Assembly: GCA_964611645.1 (NCBI GenBank)
Contig: CAZTAO010000032.1
Location: 1-53,252 of the forward strand
Reading direction: 5' to 3'
DNA length: 53,252 nt
Source of the DNA: CAZTAO01 sp964611645
GTDB lineage: Bacteria; Armatimonadota; UBA5829
Shown here: piece after piece, positions 33,506 to 42,671 of the stretch
Layout of the letters: each line of letters opens with the position of its first letter
Numbering within the stretch: position 1 is the first letter of the stretch
Notes under the pieces: generated by a model
Database searches by the model: none
What the model was told of the DNA's origin: nothing
The model's input: the letters and a program-made list of their open reading frames with translations, nothing else
Position numbers and translations under genes: made by a program

Positions 33506-34762
33506 ATGGCCGACTACACGGCGCCGCGCGGCACCAGGGATGTTCTGCCCTCGGAGTCGGCAAAGTGGCAGTTCCTCGAAGAGATGTTCCGAAAGGCGTG
33601 CGCTCTGCACGGCTACAGAGAACTGCGCACGCCCACCTTTGAACACACCGAACTCTTCACCCGCAACCTCGGCGAGACCACCGATGTGGTCAGCAAAGAG
33701 ATGTACACGTTCGAGACCCGGGGCGGCAAGAGCCTGACCCTTCGACCCGAAGGCACCGCACCCGCGATAAGGGCATTCGTGGAGCATGGCCTCTCGGGCG
33801 CACTGCCTGTCACTAAGCTATACTACGTTGCGCGGCTGTTCAGATACGAGCGCCCGCAGGCTGGGAGATACCGGGAACACACCCAGCTTGGCGTTGAGGC
33901 TCTTGGAGCGACTGACCCGGCTATCGATGCTGAAGTCATTTCACTGGCTGCGACATTCTTCGCTGGCGTAGGCGTGAAGAACGCCGAGTTGAAGCTGAAC
34001 TCAATCGGCTGCCCGGAGTGCAGGCCGGGTTACAGGGAAGCTTTGAAGGCATTCGCAGCTGACAGAGTCTCTGAGCTTTGCCCGACCTGCGCAACCAGAT
34101 ACGAGCAAAATCCTCTGCGAATGCTGGACTGTAAAATACCCTCCTGCAAGCAGATCCTGGCCGATGCACCGAAGATGACTGATCACCTCTGCGAGGACTG
34201 CGCATCGCACTTCGAGAGTGTGAAGAAGTATCTGACAACTTTGGGAATTGCGTACACGCTCGACCCGAAGTTGGTGCGTGGGTTCGATTACTATACCAAG
34301 ACAGCGTTTGAGTTTGTGTCCGGAGAGTTGGGCGCGCAGAACGCTGTCGGCGGCGGTGGCAGATATGACAATTTGGTCAAAGAGATTGGTGGGCCGGATA
34401 CGCCGGGGATTGGGTTTGGCCTGGGTATGGAGCGGCTGCTGCTGACTCTGGAAGCGATGGGAGTCGATCTGCCCTGTGCTTGCCCGACCGATGTGTATGT
34501 TATCGGCCTTGGCGCAAGTGCGCACGAGGCGGCGGTGAAGCTGGTAGCTGATCTGCGGGCGTCGGGTCTGGCGGCAGATATGGACTACACCGGCCGCAGT
34601 ATGAAGTCTCAGATGAAGGTAGTGGACAAACTCGGAGCGAGGTTCGCGGCTATTCTTGGAGACGATGAGATAGCCGGCGGGTTCGTGAGCCTGAGAGATA
34701 TGAAGAGTTCTGAGCAGAAACAGGTTTTGATTGCAGACCTCGCGGCAGCTTTGAGCAAGTGA
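33506..34762 (+). CDS. hisS: Histidine-tRNA ligase
   Basis: The product is 418 aa, the normal length of bacterial HisRS, which charges tRNA(His). The class II core is evident: YTAPRGTRDVLP at the start, LTLRPEGTAPAIRAFVEHGL (motif 2 and ATP contact) near 75-95, the HisA-like QLGVEALGATDPAIDAEVI near 130, LVRGFDYYTKTAFEFV near 257 and GFGLGMERLLL for motif 3. A cysteine-rich insertion (CPECRPGY, CPTCATRYEQNPLRMLDCK, CEDCASHF) may bind zinc, as in some bacterial HisRS. ATG at 33506 follows CCGGAG by 10 nt; a GTG two codons earlier is possible. First gene of a four-gene operon. Confidence 0.97.
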   Translation: MADYTAPRGTRDVLPSESAKWQFLEEMFRKACALHGYRELRTPTFEHTELFTRNLGETTDVVSKEMYTFETRGGKSLTLRPEGTAPAIRAFVEHGLSGALPVTKLYYVARLFRYERPQAGRYREHTQLGVEALGATDPAIDAEVISLAATFFAGVGVKNAELKLNSIGCPECRPGYREALKAFAADRVSELCPTCATRYEQNPLRMLDCKIPSCKQILADAPKMTDHLCEDCASHFESVKKYLTTLGIAYTLDPKLVRGFDYYTKTAFEFVSGELGAQNAVGGGGRYDNLVKEIGGPDTPGIGFGLGMERLLLTLEAMGVDLPCACPTDVYVIGLGASAHEAAVKLVADLRASGLAADMDYTGRSMKSQMKVVDKLGARFAAILGDDEIAGGFVSLRDMKSSEQKQVLIADLAAALSK

Positions 34763-34777
34763 GGGTTTGGGGGACAG

Positions 34778-36529
34778 ATGGACACTAGGACTAAGTATTG
34801 CGGTGAAGTAGGCGTTGAGGATATCGGAAAGCAGATCGTGCTTCATGGCTGGGTGCAGCGCAGGCGCGACCATGGCGGGCTGATATTCATCGACCTGCGA
34901 GACCGTGAGGGAACGGTGCAGGCGGTGGTTGACCCGGCTTTGGCCAAGGCTTTTATGATAGCGGAGACTGTGCGCGGTGAGTTCGTGCTGCAGGTAAAGG
35001 GCGAGGTTGCCAAGCGTCCGGCGGGCACCGAGAACCCCAACTTGGCCACCGGGCTTGTGGAAGTTCGCATCTCCGAGATCGAAGTGCTGAACACCTCTCA
35101 CACCCCACCATTCCCCATAGAAGACGGGATCACGACAGATGAGATGGTCCGCTTGAAATACCGGTATCTGGACCTCCGCAGGCCTGAGATGTACCGGAGG
35201 CTGCACCTGCGGCACCGGCTGATCAAGGCAATGCGCGACTATATGGACAAGCAGGGGTTCCTTGAGATCGAGACTCCGATACTCATAAAGAGCACACCCG
35301 AAGGCGCGCGAGACTATCTAGTGCCCGCCCGACTCTATCCCGGCAGCTTCTACGCACTGCCGCAAAGCCCGCAGCAGCTAAAGCAACTGCTGATGGTGGC
35401 CGGTATCGACAAGTATTTCCAGATAGCGAAGTGCTTCCGAGACGAAGACCCCCGGGCAGACCGGCAGCCGGAGTTTACTCAGCTTGATATCGAGATGTCA
35501 TTCCCGACGCAGGAAGCGATATATAACCTTGTCGATGGGCTGATTACCGAAGTCATCGAGGGCATCTCTGACAAGAAGATCCTCTCCAAACCGATCCCTC
35601 GGATCACATACGCCGAGGCAATAGACCGGTTCGGGATCGATAAGCCGGACATCCGGTTCGGGATGGAGTTCTTCGACCTCACACACATCGCCAACGCGAC
35701 CGAGTTCAAAGTCTTCCAGACCGCCAAGCAGGTCAAGGGAATCACCGCGACCGGCTGCGCAAGCTTCAGCCGAAGCCAGATAGATGAGATCACAGACCTC
35801 GCCAAAAAGCACGGCGCGGGCGGGCTGGTCACCATCGCGCTGCTGGATGATGGGACAGTGAAATCTCCGGTGGCGAAGTTCTTCAGTGATGACGAGATGA
35901 AGTCGATCCTCGACCGAGCGCAGGCCAAGCCGGGCGACCTGGTGATGATAGTTGCGGACGTGCCCAAGAAAGTGGCGACGGCTCTGGCGCAGGTCCGGCT
36001 GGAGATGGGCAGGAAGCTGAACCTGATGGACAGTAGCGTGCTGGCGTTCCTGTGGGTCATCGACTTCCCTCTCTTCGACTGGAGCGAGAACGAGAACAGA
36101 TGGGATTCAACCCACCACCCGTTTACCATGCCGCACGAGGATGATATGGACCTGCTGGAGAGTGACCCCGGCAAGGTGCGGTCTCAGGCGTACGACCTGG
36201 TCTGCAACGGCGCCGAGCTTGCCAGCGGGAGCATCAGGATCCATCGCCGGGACATCCAGAACAAGATATTCCAACTGCTCAACCACAGCGACGAGGACAT
36301 CGTCGCGCGGTTCGGGCATATGCTGGAGGCTTTCGAGTATGGCGCGCCGCCGCACGGAGGTATTGCCCCCGGTATCGACAGGCTCCTGACCATCCTTACC
36401 GATGACGACAATATCCGCCAGGTCATGGCGTTTCCAAAGACCGCCAGCGGAATCGACCCGATGACAAACGCGCCGTCTCCCGTTGACGACGCGCAACTCA
36501 AAGAGCTGCACATCAGCATCACGGAGTAG
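34778..36529 (+). CDS. aspS: Aspartate-tRNA ligase
   Basis: This is a 583-aa bacterial-type AspRS. The N-terminal OB fold (GWVQRRRDHGGLIFIDLRDREG at about 25-46) binds the anticodon. The catalytic core contains YPGSFYALPQSPQQLKQLLMVAGIDKYFQIAKCFRDEDPRADRQPEFTQLD-type motif 2 segments near 190-235. The GAD insertion domain is present around residues 290-400. Near the end APPHGGIAPGIDRL is class II motif 3. Whether it discriminates tRNA(Asp) from tRNA(Asn) cannot be read here. It begins 15 nt after the hisS stop and precedes guaA by 6 nt. Confidence 0.97.
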   Translation: MDTRTKYCGEVGVEDIGKQIVLHGWVQRRRDHGGLIFIDLRDREGTVQAVVDPALAKAFMIAETVRGEFVLQVKGEVAKRPAGTENPNLATGLVEVRISEIEVLNTSHTPPFPIEDGITTDEMVRLKYRYLDLRRPEMYRRLHLRHRLIKAMRDYMDKQGFLEIETPILIKSTPEGARDYLVPARLYPGSFYALPQSPQQLKQLLMVAGIDKYFQIAKCFRDEDPRADRQPEFTQLDIEMSFPTQEAIYNLVDGLITEVIEGISDKKILSKPIPRITYAEAIDRFGIDKPDIRFGMEFFDLTHIANATEFKVFQTAKQVKGITATGCASFSRSQIDEITDLAKKHGAGGLVTIALLDDGTVKSPVAKFFSDDEMKSILDRAQAKPGDLVMIVADVPKKVATALAQVRLEMGRKLNLMDSSVLAFLWVIDFPLFDWSENENRWDSTHHPFTMPHEDDMDLLESDPGKVRSQAYDLVCNGAELASGSIRIHRRDIQNKIFQLLNHSDEDIVARFGHMLEAFEYGAPPHGGIAPGIDRLLTILTDDDNIRQVMAFPKTASGIDPMTNAPSPVDDAQLKELHISITE

Positions 36530-36535
36530 TTCAAT

Positions 36536-38077
36536 ATGAGATCCTCTACCGATGAAATGGTAGTCATAATCGATTTCGGAGCGCAGTATACCCAGCTCAT
36601 AGCCCGCCGAGTGCGCGAGTGCAAGGTCTACTGCGAGATAGTCCCGTGGGAAATGCCGATTTGTGAAGTGATGGCGAAAAAGCCGTACGGCATTATCCTT
36701 TCCGGTGGCCCTGCCAGCGTATACGAGAAAGACGCGCCGGGATACGACTGCGCTGTGTACGACCTCGGCATCCCCGTCCTCGGCATCTGCTACGGCACCC
36801 AGCTTATGGCTCAGCAGTTGGGCGGAGTTGTGAAGCCTGGGGAGCACAAGGAGTACGGGCGGACTGAGATCACCGTCAACGACCACTCCGGCCTGTTCGC
36901 GGGCTTGGACGATCAGTTGGTGGGTTGGATGAGCCACGGAGACCTGGTCGAGAAAGCCCCTGAAGGCTTCAAGATCACTGCCAGCACTGCGGGAACGCCC
37001 GTTGCTGCAATGGAGAACCCTGAGAAGAAGATGTACGGCGTGCAGTTCCACCCGGAGGTTGTTCACACTCCCTGGGGCGTGGATATTCTGCGCAACTTCC
37101 TCTACAACGCCTGCGGCCTGCACGGCGAGTGGACGGCCGCGTCGTTTATCGAAACCGCCATAGCGGATATCAAGGCGAAAGTCGGCAACAGCAAGGTTAT
37201 CTGTGGAGTGAGCGGCGGCGTGGATTCGAGCTGCGTAGCGGCGCTGGTCCACAAGGCCATCGGCGACCAACTTGTCTGTATCTTTGTAAACCACGGCCTG
37301 CTGCGGCTCAATGAGGCGGACAAGGTCCGCGAGACATTCGCCAAGAACCTCGGGATCAACCTGATCTATGCGGACGCCGAGGATCGGTTCCTGCGGCGGC
37401 TGGCAAGCATCACTGACCCTGAGACCAAACGAAAGATCATCGGTGAGGAGTTTGTGCGGGTGTTTGAAGAACACGCGCTGATGGTGCAGGACGCCGACTG
37501 GCTGGCCCAAGGCACTCTCTACCCGGATGTCATCGAGAGCGGCACCAAGAGCGCGGCGGTTATAAAATCGCACCACAACGTCGGCGGCCTGCCGGAAGAT
37601 ATGAACCTCAAGATACTGGAACCGCTGCGATACCTCTTCAAGGACGAGGCGCGAGCGGTGGCTGAAGAACTTGGCCTACCCGAGGAGATGGTCTGGCGGC
37701 AACCGTTCCCTGGCCCGGGACTGGGGATTCGTATTGTCGGAGAGATAACCAAACCTCGACTGGACACCCTGCGGCACGCAGACGCTATCGTTGTCGAGGA
37801 GATCAGAAAAGCCGGTTGGTATCGCAAGCTGTGGATGGGTTTCGCCATTCTCGCGCCGATACGAAGCGTGGGGGTTATGGGCGACCAGCGAACCTACGAC
37901 GACACCATCGTGGTTCGGGCGATAACCAGCGACGACGCTATGACCGCCGACTGGGCCAAGCTGCCCTATGACCTGCTGGAGCGGATAAGCAACCGGGTGA
38001 TCAACGAGGTATCGGGGGTCAACCGTGTGGTCTACGATGTCAGTTCAAAGCCGCCCGCAACCATGGAGTGGGAGTAA
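36536..38077 (+). CDS. guaA: GMP synthase (glutamine-hydrolysing)
   Basis: This 513-aa enzyme converts XMP to GMP using ATP and glutamine. The class I glutamine amidotransferase domain has C85 in LGICYGTQ and the His/Glu pair in YGVQFHPEV near residue 170. The ATP pyrophosphatase domain has the PP-loop GVSGGVDSSC near 223-232. The C-terminal dimerisation domain ends YDVSSKPPATMEWE, the canonical GuaA C-terminus. It follows aspS by 6 nt and leads into the phosphoribosyltransferase gene, giving a purine-nucleotide link inside the operon. Confidence 0.98.
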   Translation: MRSSTDEMVVIIDFGAQYTQLIARRVRECKVYCEIVPWEMPICEVMAKKPYGIILSGGPASVYEKDAPGYDCAVYDLGIPVLGICYGTQLMAQQLGGVVKPGEHKEYGRTEITVNDHSGLFAGLDDQLVGWMSHGDLVEKAPEGFKITASTAGTPVAAMENPEKKMYGVQFHPEVVHTPWGVDILRNFLYNACGLHGEWTAASFIETAIADIKAKVGNSKVICGVSGGVDSSCVAALVHKAIGDQLVCIFVNHGLLRLNEADKVRETFAKNLGINLIYADAEDRFLRRLASITDPETKRKIIGEEFVRVFEEHALMVQDADWLAQGTLYPDVIESGTKSAAVIKSHHNVGGLPEDMNLKILEPLRYLFKDEARAVAEELGLPEEMVWRQPFPGPGLGIRIVGEITKPRLDTLRHADAIVVEEIRKAGWYRKLWMGFAILAPIRSVGVMGDQRTYDDTIVVRAITSDDAMTADWAKLPYDLLERISNRVINEVSGVNRVVYDVSSKPPATMEWE

Positions 38078-38082
38078 CCGAG

Positions 38083-38622
38083 ATGCCGCAGCCTGACTCT
38101 CGCATCGGTCGGGCTTTGATCAGCGCCGAGGAGATCGCCCGGCGGGTGTCCGAGCTTGGCGCGGAGATTGCGGCTGACTACAAAGACAGGCCCACGGTGC
38201 TGCTGGGTGTGCTCAATGGCTCGGCGCTGTTCCTCTCCGACCTCGCCCGCGCGATCCCTCTTCCGATAGAGTTCTCCTTCGTGGGCCTCTCCAGCTACCG
38301 TAACGGGACCCAACCCTGCGGCCCTGTCTGCTTCACGAAACCCCTGGAAACCAACTTCAAAGGCAAGCACGTGCTGGTGGTCGAAGACATAGTAGACACC
38401 GGCCTTACGCTGGTGGGAAGCAACCTTCGCCAAGCCGTTCTGGATGCCGGGGCGATGTCCTGCGAGCTTTGCACACTGTTGGACAAGCCAACACGAAGAG
38501 TGGCCCCCGTCGAAGTCCGATACGTCGGTTTCGAAATCGGGGACCACTTTGTTGTAGGTTACGGCCTGGACTACAACGGGCTGTACCGCAATCTGCCTTA
38601 TATTGCTGTGTTGATTGAGTAG
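38083..38622 (+). CDS. hpt: Hypoxanthine phosphoribosyltransferase
   Basis: This 179-aa purine salvage enzyme makes IMP (and often GMP) from the free base and PRPP. VLLGVLNGSALFLSDLARAI near 38-57 is the pyrophosphate loop region. VLVVEDIVDTGLTL near 102-115 is the PRPP signature with its acidic pair. FVVGYGLDYNGLYRNLPYIAVL is the typical C-terminal hood. The ATG at 38083 has GGGAG 8 nt upstream, and the gene begins 5 nt after guaA stops. Its last 25 nt overlap the convergent HicB-like gene. Confidence 0.95.
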   Translation: MPQPDSRIGRALISAEEIARRVSELGAEIAADYKDRPTVLLGVLNGSALFLSDLARAIPLPIEFSFVGLSSYRNGTQPCGPVCFTKPLETNFKGKHVLVVEDIVDTGLTLVGSNLRQAVLDAGAMSCELCTLLDKPTRRVAPVEVRYVGFEIGDHFVVGYGLDYNGLYRNLPYIAVLIE

Positions 38623-38804
38623 GGGTTCTCAGGGATAGGTTCACCGTGGGCGGCGAGGCTCTCCAGATAGACTTCCATAGCCTCTTTGACGTTCTCGACC
38701 GCTTCATCCAGCGTATCGCCCTGGCTGTGGCAGCCAACGAGAGCAGGCGCGAAGGCGTGGTATCCGCCATCATCTTCACGTTCCAGTATCACTGTGTACC
38801 GCAT
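38598..38804 (-). CDS. HicB-like antitoxin family protein, orphan
   Basis: This 68-aa protein has the HicB/UPF0150 partial RNase-H-like fold: MRYTVILEREDDGGYHAFAPALVGCHSQGDTLDEAVENVKEAMEVYLESL follows the usual 'Y.v..e.e.dGgy.a..p.lpGc.s.Gdt.eEA..n..eai' pattern. The C-terminal DNA-binding part found in many HicB antitoxins is absent. No HicA toxin-like ORF is adjacent: the upstream side is a P2 repeat and an SDR gene, the downstream side is hpt. The 3' end overlaps hpt by 25 nt tail to tail. It may regulate a distant HicA or have an unrelated role. Confidence 0.85.
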   Translation of the reverse strand: MRYTVILEREDDGGYHAFAPALVGCHSQGDTLDEAVENVKEAMEVYLESLAAHGEPIPENPYSINTAI

Positions 38805-38839
38805 AGTCTGAGTCCTATTTGTGCGAAAGGCTGTGCGTG

Positions 38840-38882
38840 CCCCTCACCCCAACCCTCTCCCTGCGGGACCGGGGAGAGGGAG
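38840..38882. repeat. CCCCTCACCCC intergenic repeat (family P2)
   Basis: The stem arms are CCCTCTCCCTGCGG and CCGGGGAGAGGG with a variant centre, preceded by CCCCTCACCCCAA. On the minus strand it lies 42 nt after the stop of the SDR gene and keeps four G-runs. Confidence 0.75.
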
Positions 38883-38924
38883 TTTTCCAGCGAATCTCGA
38901 CAGTTACGTTCGAATGCCTGATGC

Positions 38925-39710
38925 CTACTTCGCCGTATATCCGCCGTCCACGGGGATGTTGGTTCCTGTGATGTAGACTGAGGCGTCGCTGGCAAGGAAG
39001 ACTATTATGCCCTTCAGGTCGGTGCTGTTTGCCAGCCTGCCCAGGAATGTGGCTTTGCTGTAGTTATCAACAAACCGGCCCTTGTGCCCCTCGACTCCCA
39101 GGCCGCCGGGGGAGATGCAGTTGCATCGGATGTTCCATTGGCCGTAGTAGCTGCCGATGAACCTGGTGAAGTTCACCATCCCGCCCTTGTGGAAGTAGTA
39201 GTCGGGAACCCAACTGTGCATGTCGGTGCCTTCGTAGTTGGAGGGGTTGGCGCCCATCATGCCGTAGATTGAGCCAACGTTGATAATTGAGCCGCTCTTC
39301 TGCTGTGCCATCACATCGCCAAAGGCGCGGGTGATCATGAACAGGCCGGTCGCGTTGACCTGCATGCTCAAAGCAAACTCCTCGGCGTCAGACTGCATCG
39401 CGTTTGTCATCGGCCGCAGGACCGCATTGTTGACCAGAACATCTACTTTGCCGCTTCGCTTGATGATCTCATCTCGCAAAGCAAGGATCGACTTCTCATC
39501 CCCCTGGTCGAACTGCAGCGCTGTGACATCCAGCCCGAGGTCGCGGCTCTTGGCGGCGACTTCCTCGCACGCCGACTGGTTGCGGGAAGCTATGTAGGTC
39601 TGCGCGCCGGCTTCCGCCAGCGACTGATAGACCTGCTTGCCATACTCCCCGGCCCCGCCGGTTACCAGGGCAACTTTACCCTTCAAAGAGAAACTATCGA
39701 GAACGCTCAT
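38925..39710 (-). CDS. Short-chain dehydrogenase/reductase
   Basis: This 261-aa SDR has the cofactor motif TGGAGEYGKQ at 17-26, an NNAVLRP variant of the NNAG motif, the catalytic serine in INVGSIYGM and a Tyr/Lys pair in DYYFHKGG. The C-terminal INVPVDGG-type strand (TNIPVDGGYTAK) is typical of classical SDRs. The unusual insertion YEGTDMHSWVPDYYFHK between Ser and Tyr is also found in some sugar-acid dehydrogenase-like SDRs. It follows the exported lipoprotein gene by 149 nt across an inverted repeat, possibly in the same operon. The substrate is unknown. Confidence 0.88.
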   Translation of the reverse strand: MSVLDSFSLKGKVALVTGGAGEYGKQVYQSLAEAGAQTYIASRNQSACEEVAAKSRDLGLDVTALQFDQGDEKSILALRDEIIKRSGKVDVLVNNAVLRPMTNAMQSDAEEFALSMQVNATGLFMITRAFGDVMAQQKSGSIINVGSIYGMMGANPSNYEGTDMHSWVPDYYFHKGGMVNFTRFIGSYYGQWNIRCNCISPGGLGVEGHKGRFVDNYSKATFLGRLANSTDLKGIIVFLASDASVYITGTNIPVDGGYTAK

Positions 39711-39751
39711 TGGATATCTCCTTCTGTGTGTTTATTCATTCGAGAACGCAT

Positions 39752-39850
39752 GTCATTCCGAGGAACGAGGAATCTGCTTTTCCCTACCATCAGCCATCAG
39801 ACCGAAAGGTCCAACAGCAGATTCCTCAGTCGTTCCTCCTTCGGAATGAC
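39752..39850. repeat. Long imperfect inverted repeat (GTCATTCCGA...TCGGAATGAC)
   Basis: GTCATTCCGA at 39752-39761 and TCGGAATGAC at 39841-39850 are exact complements. Inner segments GAACGA/TCGTTC and GGAATCTGC/GCAGATTCC extend the pairing. It ends 9 nt before the stop of the exported lipoprotein gene when read on the minus strand. Confidence 0.75.
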
Positions 39851-39858
39851 AAACACGC

Positions 39859-41700
39859 TTACTTCCCCGTCACGAGCCTCACGCCTCGTTTGTAGATGCC
39901 GCCGGGGCCGCCGTAGTCGCAGATTTGCAGGACTATTGTGTTGGCCTCGCCTGGCGCCCTCAGGGCTTTGGTCACGTCAAAACTGCGTACAGTGCAGCCC
40001 TCGGGCATGTTCTCCTCGGCCTGGCAGTAGCCGCCATTCACCCACAGCATCGATGTCGCCGAGGGTATGCCAAAGCCTTTGGAGGCTATCCCCGCAAACT
40101 GGATGAAGGCATTCTTGCCCTCCGGCAGTTTCGGGAACTTCAGGTCCACCCGATAATAGGAGTGGCCGTTGAACTTGTAGCCCAGGTTCTCGTAGTACTC
40201 GCCGGTCTCAATGGTCGGCCAGTCTTTCAGGGTAAAACCGTTGAGTTCCCAGTTGCGGCTCATAAAGCTGATGGGGTAGATGCCGATGTTCTCCTTGTCC
40301 GCCCAGAACTTCCACGTCGTCGGCAAGGCCTGGACCACATTGTAACGGTCATTGATCGGCGCAAAGGTCTCCTCATCGGAATAACCCGGCTGAGTCGAAG
40401 CCTTTGGCGGGAGCGGGTCAGTGTCAGCGCCGCGTGGATTCCGCTGGAAGTCCATCGGGTGAGGGTTTCTCACTCTTTCCAGAGCCCGCTTGTAGTCATC
40501 GTTCACAGTCCTCGGCCCCCGCATCTTCTGGCCGACGTTGGCAAAAGACCTGGCGCCCTCCGACCACACCCACGCGTATTTATCCGCGTTGAGCAGGGCG
40601 TAGTAGTAGGCGTATTCAAGCTCTTCGGGCGTGAACTGGTTCTTCCAGTAAGGCGGGTCTGAATACCAATGCCACCCCCAGTCCGGAGCGGCGCGCCAGC
40701 CCCGGCCGTCTATCCACACCGCGAAGGACAGCTTCATGTGCTTCTTGGCTGCCTCCGAGGCCTTGGAGAGCTTGAAGTTGTCTTTGAAGTTGTGCGCGCG
40801 GTAGTCGACGAAGCGCTTGTTGAGGTTCGCGTGGTACATCGCCCCGCCATCGATGAGAGTCGCTTTGGAGTTCGCCGGAATGCCCTCCAGAAGCCCATCG
40901 AGGAACGCCGGCAGCAGCCCGTAGCCAGAACTTGCCAGGAGCGGCAGGTTGGGGTCTGGGTCAGGGTCCAGGCTGTCGTATGCTGTCTTGTACAGGGTCA
41001 TGTAGCTGAACAATGCAATGTCCGGGAACTCCTTGCACACCGCCGCCGCAAGCTGCTTGCCGCGCTCCCGATACTTCTTCTCATGCTCCTCAAAGGAGGG
41101 CAGGCTCGCCGGCCCGACTCTCTTGAGGTTCTTGTAGTTCCACGGGTTGCCGTACACGCCGTTGGTATGGCCCCACTGCTCGAAGTCCAGGAAGAGGCCT
41201 TTCATCCCACACTCTCTGGCAATCCTGGCCATCAGCACCCAGTTGGAGACGAGCACGGCGAAATCGGCGTCGTTGAACCAGTCCGGGTGGGAGTTAGGCT
41301 CCTGGGAAATCTCTTTCCCGTTCTCGTCCACGTAGACAAGCGAATCCGAGGCGGTGGCCACGCGAACGAAGTTGTCGGTGATCTTCCTGGACTTCACCGC
41401 ATTGAAGTCATCCACCATGTGCTTGAAGTTGTCGTAGGTGAACTTATAGGTGGACGACATCTGGCCGTGCAGCCAGGCCTTCTTGCCGTCTATCCGGGCG
41501 TCCGCGCTGATGACATAACCGTCGAACGGCCACGACTCAAACTCCGCAAGACGCTCACGCCATTCGGTGGAGTCCGGCGTGTCCATACCCCATTTGATCA
41601 GCTTCTTCTCGGGTCCGATAAGCGGCCCCATTTTGGGAGCCGCGCAGCAACCGGCGGCAAGAGCCATGAGCATCGCCAATACTAGCGTTCTGACTATCAT
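39859..41700 (-). CDS. Exported lipoprotein with TIM-barrel-like and jelly-roll domains
   Basis: This 613-aa protein has a lipoprotein signal (LAMLMALAAGC, lipobox ending at the first Cys), from an ATG with GAGG 6 nt upstream. Residues 40-410 look like a TIM-barrel hydrolase-like domain (WPFDGYVISADARI, FDGYVIS, LFLDFEQWG, GLLPAFLDGLLEGI). Residues 460-613 resemble a sugar-binding or GH2-type jelly-roll (FNGHSYYRVDLKFPKLPEGKNAFIQFAGI, LWVNGGYCQ, FDVTKALRAPGEANTIVLQI). No catalytic pair is proven. It is 8 nt downstream of the GH20-like gene and 24 nt further from phosphomannose isomerase, so the three are one operon, probably for a mannose- or hexosamine-containing glycan. Confidence 0.65.
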   Translation of the reverse strand: MIVRTLVLAMLMALAAGCCAAPKMGPLIGPEKKLIKWGMDTPDSTEWRERLAEFESWPFDGYVISADARIDGKKAWLHGQMSSTYKFTYDNFKHMVDDFNAVKSRKITDNFVRVATASDSLVYVDENGKEISQEPNSHPDWFNDADFAVLVSNWVLMARIARECGMKGLFLDFEQWGHTNGVYGNPWNYKNLKRVGPASLPSFEEHEKKYRERGKQLAAAVCKEFPDIALFSYMTLYKTAYDSLDPDPDPNLPLLASSGYGLLPAFLDGLLEGIPANSKATLIDGGAMYHANLNKRFVDYRAHNFKDNFKLSKASEAAKKHMKLSFAVWIDGRGWRAAPDWGWHWYSDPPYWKNQFTPEELEYAYYYALLNADKYAWVWSEGARSFANVGQKMRGPRTVNDDYKRALERVRNPHPMDFQRNPRGADTDPLPPKASTQPGYSDEETFAPINDRYNVVQALPTTWKFWADKENIGIYPISFMSRNWELNGFTLKDWPTIETGEYYENLGYKFNGHSYYRVDLKFPKLPEGKNAFIQFAGIASKGFGIPSATSMLWVNGGYCQAEENMPEGCTVRSFDVTKALRAPGEANTIVLQICDYGGPGGIYKRGVRLVTGK

Positions 41701-41708
41701 GCTTGTCC

Positions 41709-42647
41709 TCACTTTTGGCTCTCGAACCACTGCTTGGCTCTGCCGACCTGCTCAACCGTCTCAATGTGCCTCTGGCGGCATTCCTTGAGGGTTGGCTTCC
41801 AGGGTGCCGTCATAAAGCCCAGTAGCTTCGCCGGGTCAAGATACTCAGCGCAGAACTTTACCGTGCCCTCGAAGTTGGTGGGGTCAGACCAGTTGCTGCC
41901 GGTGGGAATCTGCTCGAAACCCGCAGTGTCGAGGTCCACGTATGTCCGCGTGTATGTCTCCCAGCGCGGAAACTCCTTGCCGTAGTACCAGTTGCTCTGC
42001 AGGACTGACTTGGGCATTTTGTCCATGAACATCTGGGGGTGGTGCCAGATGTAGTCCGACCACACCCACGGCCTGCTGCCGTTCTTTTCTACTCGGTCAA
42101 AGTAGAACTTCAGGTCTCGCCACCACAAGTCGCCGTGGCGGATGACGGCATATTCCTGCCAGCGCTGGTGCTCGTTGGTCTCTTCGTCCATCCCCAGGTG
42201 GTAGAATCGGGGCTTGTCGAAGATGTCGATTGTTTCAGCGATGAGGTCCGCGCAGACTTTGTAGTAGGCGTCCGTGGACACCATTCTGGAATAAGGCCCC
42301 ATCCAGATGTCGTGGGTGGTGGAGAAGTTGAGTTTCGGGATAGGCTCTATGCCGAGTCCTCGCAGTCTCGCCAACTCAGACTTCAACTCGCCAACGCTCC
42401 ACGAGCCTTCGACAGCGAGTTCCGGGTGGCTGTCATACTTCACGCCCTCGCCCAGGTCCAGAACCACCATATTCATCCCGACCGACTTCATGTTATCTAC
42501 TATTTCATTCCACAGGTCGGTGTCGAACCGCAAATACGGTTTGGCACAGATGTGCTCTATGCCCTCGGTGTTGGGGTTCTCCCAGTCAACCCACATATTG
42601 TACCCCAGGTGGATCAAATTCGCCCAGATCATCTTCTTGTCGCCCAT
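41709..42647 (-). CDS. GH20-like TIM-barrel glycosidase, cytoplasmic
   Basis: This 312-aa protein starts at an ATG with GAGGAG 8 nt upstream. The stretch FYHLGMDEET (H150, D154, E155) matches the H-x-G-x-D-E motif of family 20 hexosaminidases, where the Asp-Glu pair positions the substrate acetamido group. Early segments NMKSVGMNMVVLDLGEG and ELARLRGLGIEPIPKLNFSTTHDIWMGPY fit the barrel's first strands. The N-terminal non-catalytic domain usual in GH20 is absent. No signal peptide is present. Placed between phosphomannose isomerase and the exported lipoprotein, it may release GlcNAc or GalNAc from an imported oligosaccharide. Confidence 0.7.
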   Translation of the reverse strand: MGDKKMIWANLIHLGYNMWVDWENPNTEGIEHICAKPYLRFDTDLWNEIVDNMKSVGMNMVVLDLGEGVKYDSHPELAVEGSWSVGELKSELARLRGLGIEPIPKLNFSTTHDIWMGPYSRMVSTDAYYKVCADLIAETIDIFDKPRFYHLGMDEETNEHQRWQEYAVIRHGDLWWRDLKFYFDRVEKNGSRPWVWSDYIWHHPQMFMDKMPKSVLQSNWYYGKEFPRWETYTRTYVDLDTAGFEQIPTGSNWSDPTNFEGTVKFCAEYLDPAKLLGFMTAPWKPTLKECRQRHIETVEQVGRAKQWFESQK

Positions 42648-42671
42648 TTTGTGTTCTCCTCTTTGAGTAGT

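Noticed and set aside
38598..38804. Complete hicAB toxin-antitoxin module
   Set aside because: No HicA-like double-stranded RNA-binding frame exists on either side.
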